Shown: one piece after another, positions 47,149 through 56,099 of the stretch
Layout: every line of letters starts with the position of its first letter
Position numbering within the stretch: the stretch's first letter is position 1
From: Bacillota bacterium
GTDB taxonomy: Bacteria; Bacillota; Clostridia; Christensenellales; JAEXRW01
NCBI GenBank assembly: GCA_023454175.1
Contig: JAEXRW010000025.1
Location: 682,001-746,000, forward strand
DNA length: 64,000 nucleotides
Reading direction: 5' to 3'
Notes under the pieces: model-generated
The model's database searches: none
What the model was told of the DNA's origin: nothing
The model's input: only the letters and a program-made list of their open reading frames with translations
Translations under genes and position numbers: made by a program

Positions 47149-47823
47149 TTATGGGGCCTGGATGTCTTCCTGCATCTTCTCTTCATCGGGCCTGGATTTT
47201 TGCGCTTCGATACGCTCCATCTGGCATATGGATACTTCATACGCCACCCGGGTCTCACTCTCCCCGCCTTCGAGCGCCTTTTCATACTCCCTGCTCTGGA
47301 TGCGGCCGAAAACCTTTATCTTCTCCCCCACCTGCAGGTTGGAGGCAAACCGCGCGTTCCTTCCCCAGCAGATGCAGGGGATGTAATCCGATTTCCCGTA
47401 TGAACGGTTTACTGCCAGCATCACGTCCGCTATCTCCCTGCCAAAGGGCGTGGTCCTGTAGGTGGGCGCCTTGCAGATGAATCCTTCGAGCGTGATCTCG
47501 TTGGGCGTGTGTGGTTGTCCCTCGGCCTGCTGCACATCTTTGGCAAATACCGTCAGCAGGAGCCTGTTGGCGCCGTTGATGCACCGGTTGTAGGAACGCA
47601 GCTGGCCGGTGATATGCAGCATTTTCCCATTCTCCAGGTCCAGCCCTTCCAGCAGCCGTTCCGAAGCCGTCACAGGCAGTATGTCGCAATATCCGCTCAG
47701 CCGGGCCACCTCGATGCTCAAATTGTAAAAGGCTTCACTGCATACGCTATGGCTGTATTGGGGCTGCGAGGTGACCGTACCCGTCAAAAAGACGATATTG
47801 TTGCCCAGCACGCCGTTTTCCAT
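47149..47823 (-). CDS. Single-stranded-DNA-binding-like protein with two OB folds
   Basis: A 224-residue protein of two tandem SSB/PriB-like OB domains. The first (about 1-100) begins NNIVFLTGTVTSQPQYSHS; the second (about 105-205) runs EITLEGFICKAPTYRTTPFGREIADVMLAVNRSYGK with CICWGRNARFASNLQVGEKIKVFGRIQ. The usual SSB acidic tail (DDDIPF type) is missing; it ends in a short acidic stretch (RPDEEKMQEDIQAP). Such proteins are encoded singly in clostridial chromosomes, separate from the main ssb. Start ATG before ENGVLGNN chosen for GGAGG eight bases upstream. Confidence 0.78.
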   Translation of the reverse strand: MENGVLGNNIVFLTGTVTSQPQYSHSVCSEAFYNLSIEVARLSGYCDILPVTASERLLEGLDLENGKMLHITGQLRSYNRCINGANRLLLTVFAKDVQQAEGQPHTPNEITLEGFICKAPTYRTTPFGREIADVMLAVNRSYGKSDYIPCICWGRNARFASNLQVGEKIKVFGRIQSREYEKALEGGESETRVAYEVSICQMERIEAQKSRPDEEKMQEDIQAP

Positions 47824-48148
47824 GTCGCCGTCCTCCACCACCCCGCAGGGCGAAGCATTACAGTTTCTCATAAAACTTATGTACATACACACCTCTTTAT
47901 GAACGCAATTGCTTGGCGCGTGCGCCTTTTATGCGTCTGGAAGTTCGGACAGCATGGTCATTGTATAGCCTTTAGCTTTCGCTCGCGAATTATTCAGGGA
48001 AAGGTATTTGAAATGCTGGCAGCAAAACATGCGGATCTGTTTCCGAAGGCCTGGTTTGATTGGAGGGCGATGAATGAATGGACGGTGATCGGTGTGTATT
48101 TTCATGTTTTTATGCGATATGTTTTCAGGTGTTTGTAACTGTCCGGCT
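47824..48148. other. Intergenic stretch upstream of the SSB-like gene
   Basis: No gene I can support. A short plus-strand frame ending at 48138 has a GGAGGGCG before ATGAATGAATGG and a terminator just after it, but encodes only about 22 residues and has no recognisable pattern. Confidence 0.4.
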
Positions 48149-48186
48149 GCATAAAAGGCCGGGTGAACACACCGGCCTTTTTATGC
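48149..48186 (-). terminator. Terminator after the lipoprotein gene
   Basis: GCATAAAAAGGCCGG pairs with CCGGCCTTTTATGC across an 8-nt loop, with T-tracts on both strands; about 30 bp past the lipoprotein stop. Confidence 0.85.
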
Positions 48187-48212
48187 ATGCAGGCTTTTAT
48201 AGAAGCCCTGGT

Positions 48213-48860
48213 TTAATTGCCCTCGGGCCTTCCGGCGGGCGGTTCACCCCCCGGTCCTCCCCCGGGGAAATCCCCTCCCGGGAAGCCGCCTTCCTGTCCT
48301 GCCGTGGAGGAGGACGAGGCGATGATGACCTTTGAGATGGCTGTGCTGTCCTTCTCTGAATACCATATCGAGAGGATGTCGCCCGCCTGGATATCCTTGA
48401 AGTCCATCGCAACGGTTTGAACAGAGTTGTTGCCGGTGGCCTGGGGGTTTGCGTTTACGGCGCCGGACCTTTGGACGGCGGTGATGCTTACGCCCACCGG
48501 GATCATGATGGTTTTCTCCTCCCCTGTGAAAGTATATCCCCTTTGTTTCTGCGTCGAACTACCCGGGCTAGTTTCGGAGCTTGCCGCAGGCTGGTTGCCT
48601 CCTAGCGTCGCCGCAGGGTTGTTTCCTGCTGCCGTCGGCCGCTGGCCCGCGCTTCCGGCAGGCATCTGGGGGAGTTCGATCACGTTGAGGGTCACTTCGT
48701 TCCCGGCGATGGCGGTGACCTGGCCCATCAGGTCCGGCCGCTGATAGGCCTGCCCGTTTGTGCTGCCCTGTTTGTCACTGCTTCCGGCGGAAGCGCATGC
48801 GCTCAGGATGAACATCAGTAGAAAGGCTGTGGTTGCGGTAATGGCGTCTCTTTTCTTCAT
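48213..48860 (-). CDS. Secreted lipoprotein, Gly/Pro-rich C-terminus, function unknown
   Basis: A 215-residue lipoprotein: basic start MKKRD, hydrophobic stretch TTAFLLMFILS, and lipobox LSAC at about 18-21. A low-complexity Ser/Asn/Gln-rich linker (around 70-110) and a beta-rich core (LMGQVTAIAGNEVTLNVIEL; then GEEKTIMIPVGVSITAVQ and QAGDILSIWYSEK) follow, resembling DUF5666-like cores. The C-terminus is FPGGDFPGGGPGGEPP. Start ATG with GGAGG upstream; a Met 38 codons earlier is not needed. No partner genes adjacent. Confidence 0.8.
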   Translation of the reverse strand: MKKRDAITATTAFLLMFILSACASAGSSDKQGSTNGQAYQRPDLMGQVTAIAGNEVTLNVIELPQMPAGSAGQRPTAAGNNPAATLGGNQPAASSETSPGSSTQKQRGYTFTGEEKTIMIPVGVSITAVQRSGAVNANPQATGNNSVQTVAMDFKDIQAGDILSIWYSEKDSTAISKVIIASSSSTAGQEGGFPGGDFPGGGPGGEPPAGRPEGN

Positions 48861-48977
48861 GTCGGTCCTCCTGCCACATTCAATGGGATGTTGTAGCTGT
48901 TTGTTCCCGCATTTCCCATTGTACCCAGCCTTTGTGAGCATCGCGTGTCCGGGAAATAAACAGACTGTTAACAAGCG

Positions 48978-49004
48978 AAAAGCCCCCGGATATGTGCCGG
49001 AGGC
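48978..49004 (-). terminator. Terminator of the parE-parC-GNAT operon
   Basis: AGCCTCCGG and CCGGGGGCT form a stem around a short loop, followed by TTTTC, just past the GNAT stop. Confidence 0.7.
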
Positions 49005-49022
49005 TGATGAGGATTGACCGGT

Positions 49023-49550
49023 TTATAACGTGTATTCCATGACGATGACGGTATGGTCCTTGACGCCAAAATGTCTTTCGACCCTGTTTGTTTCCATGTA
49101 GCCGAGATGTGTCCAGAATCCCACTGCGTTGGTATTCTCCTGTACCAAGCCTATTCTTATCTTCCTCATACCCGCTTTTGCAGCCATTTGCACAAGCCCT
49201 TTATGGATGTTTCTTCCCAGTCCTGCTTTCCGTTCCGCAGGGTCGATGAGCAGGAGCCCCAGCATCCATGTTCCTGTTTCAGGATATCCATCGATGAGGT
49301 CTGCCAGCGCGCACAGCCTTCCGTCGCGGCCGAATACCCCGATGACGGATTTGTCTTCCGGTCCCTTCCCGGGTGGGAGGGATTCCAGGATATCCTGTAC
49401 GGCTTCGCCCGAAGGCGGCAGCCCTTCCACGATATTGAAGTAATCGGCGCACCGGTCGCACAATTGCCGGACAGGACCGGTATCGCCCAGGCACAGCAGC
49501 CTCGTATTGTAATTATCAATTTTGAATAGTTTCAATATAGCCTCGCTCAT
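49023..49550 (-). CDS. GNAT-family N-acetyltransferase
   Basis: A 175-residue acetyl-CoA-dependent transferase. The acetyl-CoA loop is in [24 protein letters not shown] (the R/Q-x-x-G-x-G/A pattern), followed by [22 protein letters not shown]. The substrate is unknown. It overlaps the parC-type gene stop by four bases, so it is co-translated with a topoisomerase, an odd but probably incidental partner. Confidence 0.85.
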   Translation of the reverse strand: MSEAILKLFKIDNYNTRLLCLGDTGPVRQLCDRCADYFNIVEGLPPSGEAVQDILESLPPGKGPEDKSVIGVFGRDGRLCALADLIDGYPETGTWMLGLLLIDPAERKAGLGRNIHKGLVQMAAKAGMRKIRIGLVQENTNAVGFWTHLGYMETNRVERHFGVKDHTVIVMEYTL

Positions 49551-51985
49551 GTATTGCCGAATATCTTGAATGCTTCTCGGATTTCCTCGCGCCCCGGCAA
49601 AAGCGGTACGCCGCCCGAAACCTTGGACTCCGCCGGCACGTCCTTGGTCGGTATGGCAGCCACCTCTCCGCGTGCCAGCACGAGCCCCATGTCAAAGTGC
49701 TTCTGGATGTGGAATGCCGCGATCAGGACCTTTCCATTAGCGCCGTTCTTGGCAAAGGTAAATACTTTCGCGCCTTTGCCGTTGCGGCCCTGCTTTTCGA
49801 TCTCGGATACAGGGATGCATTTGCCGTAACCCGTCTGCGTGATGAGTGCCGCCTTCGCGTCTTCCTGCACCTGCTGGGCAAAGATCGCCTCGTCCCCGTC
49901 TGCAAGCTTGATGCCCTTTACGCCCGCGGTCGCCCTGCCCGTCCTCGGCATATCGTCCATCGGGAATTTGATGGCGAAGCCCATCTTGGTGATGATCAGC
50001 GCGTTGAGGCCCGGTTTTTCGGGTTCCACCCGCAGCACCCTGTCTCCCTCATGCAGCTTGCATGCGGCGATCTTCCCTTTTTTGGATTCGTACTCCGCTA
50101 TCGCCGTACTTTTCACCATGCCCTCCCGCGTGTAGAAGTTCAGGTAGGCGTCCTGCGGGTAGCGTGTGAAGGAGAACATTGCCACGATTTCCTCGCCTTT
50201 TTCCAGGCCCGAAAGCAGGCCGGGAAGCAGCGCGCCTTTTTCCTTCAGTTTTGCCTGCGGGATGGTGCTGCACTCCAGCGTAAAGCAGTTGCCCAGGTTG
50301 GTGAAAAATTGCAGCTTCCGGTCCGTGGCGGTGAGGATGGCCCCGCGGATGTGCTCGCTTTCCTTCTGCGGCCCGCCCTCGCCGTTGAACTGGAAGGCCT
50401 TCGGCTGCATCCGCTTGATCTGCCCGCCCCGGTTCAGCACCACCACGCACTCTTCCGATTCGGGCTTTTCCTCCTCGATCTCGATCTTGGGCTGCGCGCC
50501 GAGTTCCTGCGTCTTGCGCGGTTTTGCATGGTTCCGCCGTATCTCGCCCAGTTCGTCCACGATCACCTGCATCAGCTTGGTCTTGCTGGAAAGGATCGCC
50601 TGCAGTTTTTTGATGAGCGCTTTGACCTGTGCATACTCTTGTTTTAATTTTTCGATCTCCAGCCCAGTCAGCCGCTGCAGGCGCATATCCAGGATCGCCT
50701 GCGCCTGGATCTCGCTCAGGCTGAAGCGCGCCATCAGGCGTTCCCTGGCTTCTTTGGGGTCTTTGCTGGTCTTGATGATCCGTATGACCTCGTCGATGTT
50801 TGAAACGGCGATGATCAGCCCTTCCAGGATGTGCTCGCGTTTCAGCGCATTCTCGAGGTCGTATTTCGTCCTGCGCGTGACCACCTGCTTCTGGTATTCC
50901 ACATAGTACGTGATGATGTCCAGCAGGCCCATCTGCTGCGGTTTCCCGTCGGCGATGGCCACGATGTTGATGCCGAATGTGGTCTGCAGGTCCGAGTATT
51001 TGAAAAGATAATTTAGGATTTTGACGGGGTCCGCGTCCTTGCGCACTTCGATGATGGCCCGCATCCCGTCCCGGTCCGATTCGTCCCGGATATCGGCTAT
51101 GCCCGTGAGGATGCCTTTTTTCTCCTCGCTCAGTTTCAGGATCTTTTCCAGCATCGCCGCCTTGTTTACCTGGTACGGCAGCTCCGTGATGACGATACTG
51201 TGCTTGCCGTTCGCCGCCTTTTCGATCCTGGTCTTGGCCCGCAGGTAAACGCGTCCCTTCCCCGTCTGGTAGGCCTTGACGAGTTCCCCGTCGTCGATGA
51301 GGTATCCGCCCGTGGGGAAATCCGGCCCCTTGATGATCTTCATCATTTCATCGAGGGCGATGTTCGGGTTGGCGATGTACGCGCTCACGCCGTCGATCAC
51401 TTCCGCCAGGTTGTGCGGCGGGATGTTGGTGGCGAAGCCCACGGCGATGCCCGACGCGCCGTTAACGAGTAAATTGGGATAACGTCCCGGCAGCGTATCC
51501 GGTTCCTTCAATGTATCGTCGAAGTTCAGTGAGAAATCGACCGTGTCCTTGTCGATATCCCGTAAAAGCTCCATGGCTATGGGGGATAGCCGTGCTTCGG
51601 TATAACGCATCGCGGCCGCGCTGTCCCCGTCGATGGAGCCGAAATTCCCGTGTCCGTCCACCAGCGGCGCCTGCATGTTGAAATCCTGCGCCATGCGCAC
51701 CATGGCGTCGTATACAGAAGTGTCCCCGTGCGGGTGGTACTTACCCAGCGTATCGCCCACGATGCGGGCGGATTTCCGGTGGGGTTTGTCGGGCGTCAGG
51801 CCCAGTTCCATCATGGTGTACAGGATCCTGCGCTGCACGGGTTTCAGCCCGTCCTCCACGCGCGGCAGCGCGCGCTCCAGGATGACATACTCGGCGTAGG
51901 GCATCATGGAGCTGTGCATCACTTCTTCCAGCGGGAGCAGCGTGACCTTGCCGTTGTTTCCCAGGTCCATCTTTATCTGGCCCAT
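49547..51985 (-). CDS. parC: Type IIA topoisomerase subunit A (topoisomerase IV ParC-like)
   Basis: 812 residues. Breakage-reunion domain with catalytic Tyr in [13 protein letters not shown] and the quinolone-region loop [13 protein letters not shown] (Thr where E. coli GyrA has Ser83, Asp at position 87). The C-terminal half has beta-propeller blades, but the GyrA box appears as QGRNGKG rather than QRRGGRG, which favours ParC or a second gyrase-like pair over true GyrA. Start ATG overlaps the parE stop (TGATG). The pair is not beside recF or dnaA, which supports topoisomerase IV. Confidence 0.82.
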   Translation of the reverse strand: MGQIKMDLGNNGKVTLLPLEEVMHSSMMPYAEYVILERALPRVEDGLKPVQRRILYTMMELGLTPDKPHRKSARIVGDTLGKYHPHGDTSVYDAMVRMAQDFNMQAPLVDGHGNFGSIDGDSAAAMRYTEARLSPIAMELLRDIDKDTVDFSLNFDDTLKEPDTLPGRYPNLLVNGASGIAVGFATNIPPHNLAEVIDGVSAYIANPNIALDEMMKIIKGPDFPTGGYLIDDGELVKAYQTGKGRVYLRAKTRIEKAANGKHSIVITELPYQVNKAAMLEKILKLSEEKKGILTGIADIRDESDRDGMRAIIEVRKDADPVKILNYLFKYSDLQTTFGINIVAIADGKPQQMGLLDIITYYVEYQKQVVTRRTKYDLENALKREHILEGLIIAVSNIDEVIRIIKTSKDPKEARERLMARFSLSEIQAQAILDMRLQRLTGLEIEKLKQEYAQVKALIKKLQAILSSKTKLMQVIVDELGEIRRNHAKPRKTQELGAQPKIEIEEEKPESEECVVVLNRGGQIKRMQPKAFQFNGEGGPQKESEHIRGAILTATDRKLQFFTNLGNCFTLECSTIPQAKLKEKGALLPGLLSGLEKGEEIVAMFSFTRYPQDAYLNFYTREGMVKSTAIAEYESKKGKIAACKLHEGDRVLRVEPEKPGLNALIITKMGFAIKFPMDDMPRTGRATAGVKGIKLADGDEAIFAQQVQEDAKAALITQTGYGKCIPVSEIEKQGRNGKGAKVFTFAKNGANGKVLIAAFHIQKHFDMGLVLARGEVAAIPTKDVPAESKVSGGVPLLPGREEIREAFKIFGNT

Positions 51986-53946
51986 CACTTCACCCCCATT
52001 TTCGCGAAGTGGTCGATCCGGTTGAAGTTTGCGTGTTCACTGATATAGTCCTTCCGGGAGTCCACCTTGTCCCCCATCAGCACGGTCACGAGGTGCTCGG
52101 CTTCGGCGGCGTCCTCGATGGTCACGTTGATGATGGAACGGTTTGCCGGGTTCAGCGTCGTTTCCCAGAGCTGCTCCGGATTCATCTCTCCCAGTCCTTT
52201 ATAGCGCTGTACGGTATATACCTTCAAACCCTTTGTCATTTGCTCCAGTTCCTTGTCGCTGTACGCATATTCGTTCTTTCCGCCTTTGGTCACCCTGTAT
52301 AGCGGTGGCTGGCCGATGTAGATATGCCCTTCCGCCACCAGTTCTCGCATATAGCGGAAAAAGAACGTCAGCAATATGGCGCGGATATGTGCGCCGTCCT
52401 GGTCGGCGTCTGACAGGATGACGATCTTGTCATATTTGAGGTCGCCGATATCGAAATCCTCGTCGATGCCCGTTCCCAGCGCCGCGATGATCGTGCGGAA
52501 TTCTTCGTTGCTCAGCACCTGGTCCAGCCGCTTTTTCTCCGCGTTCAACGGTTTCCCGCGCAGGGGCAGGATGGCCTGGAATTTTCTGTCCCTTCCCTGT
52601 TTGGCGCTACCTCCCGCGCTGTCCCCCTCCACGATGAAAAGCTCGTTCTCGCCGGGGTTCCTGCCCGAGCAGGCCGCCAGTTTTCCCACCAGGGGCGCGC
52701 TGTCCAGTTTATTGCGCTGGCGCGCCATGTGTTTGGCCTTGCGCGCCGCTTCCCGCACGTTTGCGGCCTGCATCGCTTTTGCCACCATTGAGCCCGCCAC
52801 GCTGGCGTTGCGCAGGTCCTCCATGAATTTTTCCAGGTGTTCCGAGACGATGGCCTCCACGGCGAGCCTCGCTTCGGTATTGCCCAGCTTCGTTTTTGTC
52901 TGCCCTTCAAACTGGATCTCCCGCATTTTCAGGGCGATGATGGCCGTCATCCCCTCCCGGCAGTCTTCCCCCGTCAGGTTCTCTTCCTTTTCCTTCAAAA
53001 GCCCGGCTTTTCGCGCATAGTCGTTCAGCACTTTGGTGACGGCGGTCTTGAATCCCGTCTCATGCGTTCCGCCCTCGGGCGTGGGGATGTTGTTGACGAA
53101 TGAGAAAATGCTTTCGGTGTAGGAGTCGTTGTATTGGATGGCGATATCCACGATGATGCCGTCCTTCTGCCCCTCGATGTGGATGGGGTTGTCGTGCAGC
53201 GCTGTCTTGTCCTTGTTCAGGTAGGTGACGAAATCCGAAAGGCCGCCCTCGGCGGCGTATTCCGTACGTTTGAATGCGTTGCCCATCTTCACCCGTTCGT
53301 CCGTCAGTACCATTTTTACGCCCTTCGTGAGAAAGGCCAGTTCCCGCAGCCTGCGTGCGATGATATCGTAATTCCATTCGATGTCTTCAAATACATCCGC
53401 ATCGGGCAGGAATGTGACCCTGCTCCCCGTCCCGCGTGAAGGTCCCGAAGCCGTTAACGGCGTGGTGGGGTGCCCGTAAAGGAGTTTGCCTGTTGCCGGG
53501 TCGCTTGCCGTGCGGAATTCCTGTCTGTACAGCTTGCCGTCCACACTGACCTCGGCGATGAGCCATTTGGACAGGGCGTTGACCACCGCTGCGCCCACGC
53601 CGTGGAGCCCGCCCGAATAGGCGTAATTGCTGTTGTTGAATTTCCCGCCCGCATGCAGCTTCGTGAAGACCACTTCCACGCCCGATACGCCCAGCTGCGG
53701 ATGGATGCCTACCGGTATGCCCCGGCCGTTGTCGGCCACGGTAGCCGAACCGTCGGGATGCAGTGTGATGCGTACCTCGTTTGCGTAGCCGTTTGCAGCT
53801 TCATCGATGGCGTTATCCACGATTTCCCACAGTAAATGATGCAGCCCGCGCTGCCCGGTGGTGCCGATGTACATGCCGGGCCGCATGCGTACGGCCTCCA
53901 GACCCTCCAGCACCTGTATGTCTTCAGAAGTGTAGCTTTTCGCCAA
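51985..53946 (-). CDS. parE: Type IIA topoisomerase subunit B (topoisomerase IV ParE-like)
   Basis: 653 residues. GHKL ATPase domain ([41 protein letters not shown]), transducer, then the TOPRIM domain with [19 protein letters not shown] and [10 protein letters not shown], and the C-terminal [17 protein letters not shown] signature. TTG start with GGAGGGGG five bases upstream. Confidence 0.88.
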   Translation of the reverse strand: MAKSYTSEDIQVLEGLEAVRMRPGMYIGTTGQRGLHHLLWEIVDNAIDEAANGYANEVRITLHPDGSATVADNGRGIPVGIHPQLGVSGVEVVFTKLHAGGKFNNSNYAYSGGLHGVGAAVVNALSKWLIAEVSVDGKLYRQEFRTASDPATGKLLYGHPTTPLTASGPSRGTGSRVTFLPDADVFEDIEWNYDIIARRLRELAFLTKGVKMVLTDERVKMGNAFKRTEYAAEGGLSDFVTYLNKDKTALHDNPIHIEGQKDGIIVDIAIQYNDSYTESIFSFVNNIPTPEGGTHETGFKTAVTKVLNDYARKAGLLKEKEENLTGEDCREGMTAIIALKMREIQFEGQTKTKLGNTEARLAVEAIVSEHLEKFMEDLRNASVAGSMVAKAMQAANVREAARKAKHMARQRNKLDSAPLVGKLAACSGRNPGENELFIVEGDSAGGSAKQGRDRKFQAILPLRGKPLNAEKKRLDQVLSNEEFRTIIAALGTGIDEDFDIGDLKYDKIVILSDADQDGAHIRAILLTFFFRYMRELVAEGHIYIGQPPLYRVTKGGKNEYAYSDKELEQMTKGLKVYTVQRYKGLGEMNPEQLWETTLNPANRSIINVTIEDAAEAEHLVTVLMGDKVDSRKDYISEHANFNRIDHFAKMGVK

Positions 53947-53979
53947 ATAGGCCCCCTCCAGTCGTTTTCAACATAAATT

Positions 53980-54007
53980 AAAATACCATATGGGAGGGAA
54001 AAATCAA
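53980..54007 (-). promoter_or_regulatory. Promoter of parE-parC-GNAT
   Basis: TTGATT (54002-54007) and TATTTT (53980-53985) with a 16-bp spacer and TGG before the -10 box. Confidence 0.45.
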
Positions 54008-54179
54008 GTCATTATGGGACAAGGTTATTCTGAATGTTTTATACATAAATGTTGCGGTGTTTTGTGAAGGTATTTTTTTACTGTAATATTGAAAAACTTG
54101 TCATCGGATAATGCTGAATAAATCGGCCCCCGGGGAAATAATAAGACCTATGCAGAAATAAGACAGGAGAGTGTGATTC

Positions 54180-54395
54180 ATGAATACCATTGCATTGATA
54201 CTCGTTATCATCGGAGCCTTGAATTGGGGTCTGGTCGCCATCGACCCGAATGCCAACCTTCTTGGGCTGATCTTCGGAGACCCGTATGGTGTCGTTCCCA
54301 GGATCGTATATGCCATCATTGCGCTGGCTGGATTGTGGTGCATAACGTTCTTTTTCAGGAAAAGGCCCATCTTCCGCAGCAGGCATGATAAGTAA
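54180..54395 (+). CDS. DUF378 family small membrane protein
   Basis: A 71-residue protein with two transmembrane helices. The first contains the family signature LVIIGALNWGLVAI; the second is RIVYAIIALAGLWCITFFF, followed by a basic tail. DUF378 (YuzA-like) function is unknown, often stress-linked. AGGAGAG lies ahead of the ATG. Single gene in the plus direction, convergent with the FdhD-like gene. Confidence 0.9.
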   Translation: MNTIALILVIIGALNWGLVAIDPNANLLGLIFGDPYGVVPRIVYAIIALAGLWCITFFFRKRPIFRSRHDK

Positions 54396-54410
54396 TGGTT
54401 TCTCCGGTTG

Positions 54411-54454
54411 AAAACATCATGGCCGCCGTTTGCATGACGGCGGTCTTGATGTTT
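54411..54454. terminator. Bidirectional terminator between DUF378 and the FdhD-like gene
   Basis: A long imperfect stem, AACATCA-GGCCGCCGT with ACGGCGG-TTGATGTT, lies between the two convergent genes. Confidence 0.8.
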
Positions 54455-54473
54455 CGAAGGGAATGTGTATCGA

Positions 54474-55205
54474 TCAGCAGTATTTGAACGCCCTGCCCTG
54501 GAATATGCCGTAGATCGGAAGGTTCTTGCCCCTGATGGCGCGCAAGGCCGCGGAGGTGGGCGCATATGGTGAGCAGATAGCCCGGAACCCGCATTTTTGC
54601 GCATGTACGGCGATCTCACCCGTGATGCTCCCGCCCACCAGGGCCATGGCGTCCCGGAGGTCGGGGTTCTGGCACAGGGCCACGCCCGCGGCCTTGAAAA
54701 AAGCGTTCAATATGCTTATATCCTCATAGTAGGTCGACTCCCCTTTCCTGTATACGCCGCAGGCGAAAAGCCCTTCGGGAGAGGGATGATACCTTTCGAT
54801 GTTGATGGCGGTCAGGTCGATGCCTCTTTCAGCCTCCCTTTCCCTGTCCTTCGGTTTTTTCGGCACCAGCCTTCTCCGGATGGAGGTCACGTCCACCTGC
54901 GCAAAAGGCATGCCTTCAAGCGGTTTGTATTCCCTGGACGGCATCGTGCTCTCCAGGATTTTCACGTCCACCCGCGTGATGTCCTGGCAGCGTACCAGGC
55001 CCATGGCGCCGAGCCGCCCCACGGCCAGCTTGTCCATATCGGTGGGCGTGCATCCCGTATCCGCGCTCAGCCGTCCGTTCAGGTAGATGAGGCAGGGCAG
55101 CTCCGCCTTTACCCGGGCGGGCATTTCCGCTCCCTCCGGCTTGAGATGGGCTGAATTGACGTAGGTCCCCAGTTTTTTGACCCGCTCATCGGTTTCCACA
55201 TGCAT
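54474..55205 (-). CDS. Divergent FdhD-family protein (formate dehydrogenase accessory sulfurtransferase-like)
   Basis: 243 residues. N-terminal region matches FdhD: LPCLIYLNGRLSADTGCTPTDMDKLAVGRLGAMGLV; C-terminal region matches FdhD: GEIAVHAQKCGFRAICSPYAPTSAALRAI. FdhD passes sulfur to the molybdenum cofactor of formate dehydrogenase. The usual CxxC pair (near E. coli C121/C124) is not recognised: only one Cys at 149 lies in that area, and the GGVH and DVGRHNAVDK motifs are missing or unrecognisable. It may be a degenerate or re-purposed form. No formate dehydrogenase is in the window. Start ATG preceded by GGGGGGGA. Confidence 0.62.
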   Translation of the reverse strand: MHVETDERVKKLGTYVNSAHLKPEGAEMPARVKAELPCLIYLNGRLSADTGCTPTDMDKLAVGRLGAMGLVRCQDITRVDVKILESTMPSREYKPLEGMPFAQVDVTSIRRRLVPKKPKDREREAERGIDLTAINIERYHPSPEGLFACGVYRKGESTYYEDISILNAFFKAAGVALCQNPDLRDAMALVGGSITGEIAVHAQKCGFRAICSPYAPTSAALRAIRGKNLPIYGIFQGRAFKYC

Positions 55206-55251
55206 CTGAAATCCCCCCCGGGAACTGAATATGAGGCCATATCAGATTATT

Positions 55252-55288
55252 CCACGTATTCAGTTGTGCAAAGCGTGGCAATACGTGG
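55252..55288 (-). promoter_or_regulatory. Inverted repeat upstream of the FdhD-like gene
   Basis: ccacgtatt (55252-55260) and aatacgtgg (55280-55288) form a 9-bp inverted repeat with a 19-nt spacer containing another cgtgg. It overlaps possible promoter boxes (TTGCAC and TAATCT, 16 bp apart, on the minus strand) and is a candidate operator. Confidence 0.4.
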
Positions 55289-55302
55289 GATTGATGCCAT
55301 TG

Positions 55303-55329
55303 AAAAAGGCCGCCGGATGGCAGCCTTTT
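55303..55329 (-). terminator. Terminator of the ECF-type gene
   Basis: AAAAGGCTGCC and GGCGGCCTTTT with a short loop, followed by T on the minus strand, just past the stop codon. Confidence 0.8.
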
Positions 55330-55352
55330 GGGGTTTCATTTTTATGGAATGT

Positions 55353-55961
55353 TTAACCGGCTGAAACTTTTTCGGCGCGTTTTCGCCTGCCTTCCTCCCC
55401 CGTCCCTTTCCGTATGAGCGGCAGGATAACGGCCGCCAGGATGCCTCCCGCGGCGCCTGTGATCGCCTGTGGCCAGCTGAACATAAGGACGATGGCCTGG
55501 CCGGCCGCCGCCTTGACGCCGAGCAATGGCACTGCTATCAATGCCACGGTGAACCACAGTACGGCGGTTTTGAATATCGTGCCCGTGACCGCACCAACGT
55601 AAAGAGAGCCCTTGAAGGTGATCTTTCTGGAAAATAGCCAGAAAAAAAGTACGATGGCGATATTCCCCAGGGCCACGAAGGGGATCATCAGCGGGAATTT
55701 CAGGGCGCCCTCAAAAAATGCGATGGTCGGCGTGAGGACGCCTACGACAGCGCCGCTCCAGAATCCCGTCATTCCCGCCGCTACGCAAAGCGTCAAGTTG
55801 ACGAGTGAGCCGATTAGCAGCTGGTCCAGCGTGACGGGCCCCACCGGGATGGCCGCAAGCACGGGTATCAGGAGCCTCAGGGATTGGAAAAGGACCGCGA
55901 TGGCCAGCAGCACCGCCGTACGGGCGATCCAGACTGCTGCATTCCTGGACGATGATTTCAT
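55353..55961 (-). CDS. ECF transporter S component-like membrane protein
   Basis: A 202-residue membrane protein with about six hydrophobic segments (starting ARTAVLLAIAVLFQSLRLLIP). The stretch IGSLVNLTLCVAAGMTGFWSGAVVGVLTP and the size fit the substrate-binding (S) component of an energy-coupling factor importer for a vitamin or similar molecule. No ECF ATPase or T component is nearby, so it would use shared modules encoded elsewhere. No riboswitch is seen upstream to identify the ligand. AAGGAGG eight bases before the ATG decides the start. Confidence 0.72.
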   Translation of the reverse strand: MKSSSRNAAVWIARTAVLLAIAVLFQSLRLLIPVLAAIPVGPVTLDQLLIGSLVNLTLCVAAGMTGFWSGAVVGVLTPTIAFFEGALKFPLMIPFVALGNIAIVLFFWLFSRKITFKGSLYVGAVTGTIFKTAVLWFTVALIAVPLLGVKAAAGQAIVLMFSWPQAITGAAGGILAAVILPLIRKGTGEEGRRKRAEKVSAG

Positions 55962-56041
55962 TGATTCCGCCTCCTTAAGTAAATAAATATGATTAAAATG
56001 ATTGCATTTATTAATATACCACGTTTTGGGCAAAGTGAATT

Positions 56042-56078
56042 AACAGGGAAGACAGATTTTCTCCGTCTTCCCTGTTTT
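56042..56078 (-). terminator. Terminator of the hydrogenase operon
   Basis: AACAGGGAAGAC pairs perfectly with GTCTTCCCTGTT around an 11-nt loop, just after the hydrogenase large subunit gene. Confidence 0.8.
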
Positions 56079-56099
56079 ATAAAAGTATTATCAGTTGGA

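Noticed and set aside
48006..48138. Plus-strand short ORF ending before the 48149 terminator
   Set aside because: Very short, no family pattern; the nearby hairpin is explained by the minus-strand lipoprotein gene.
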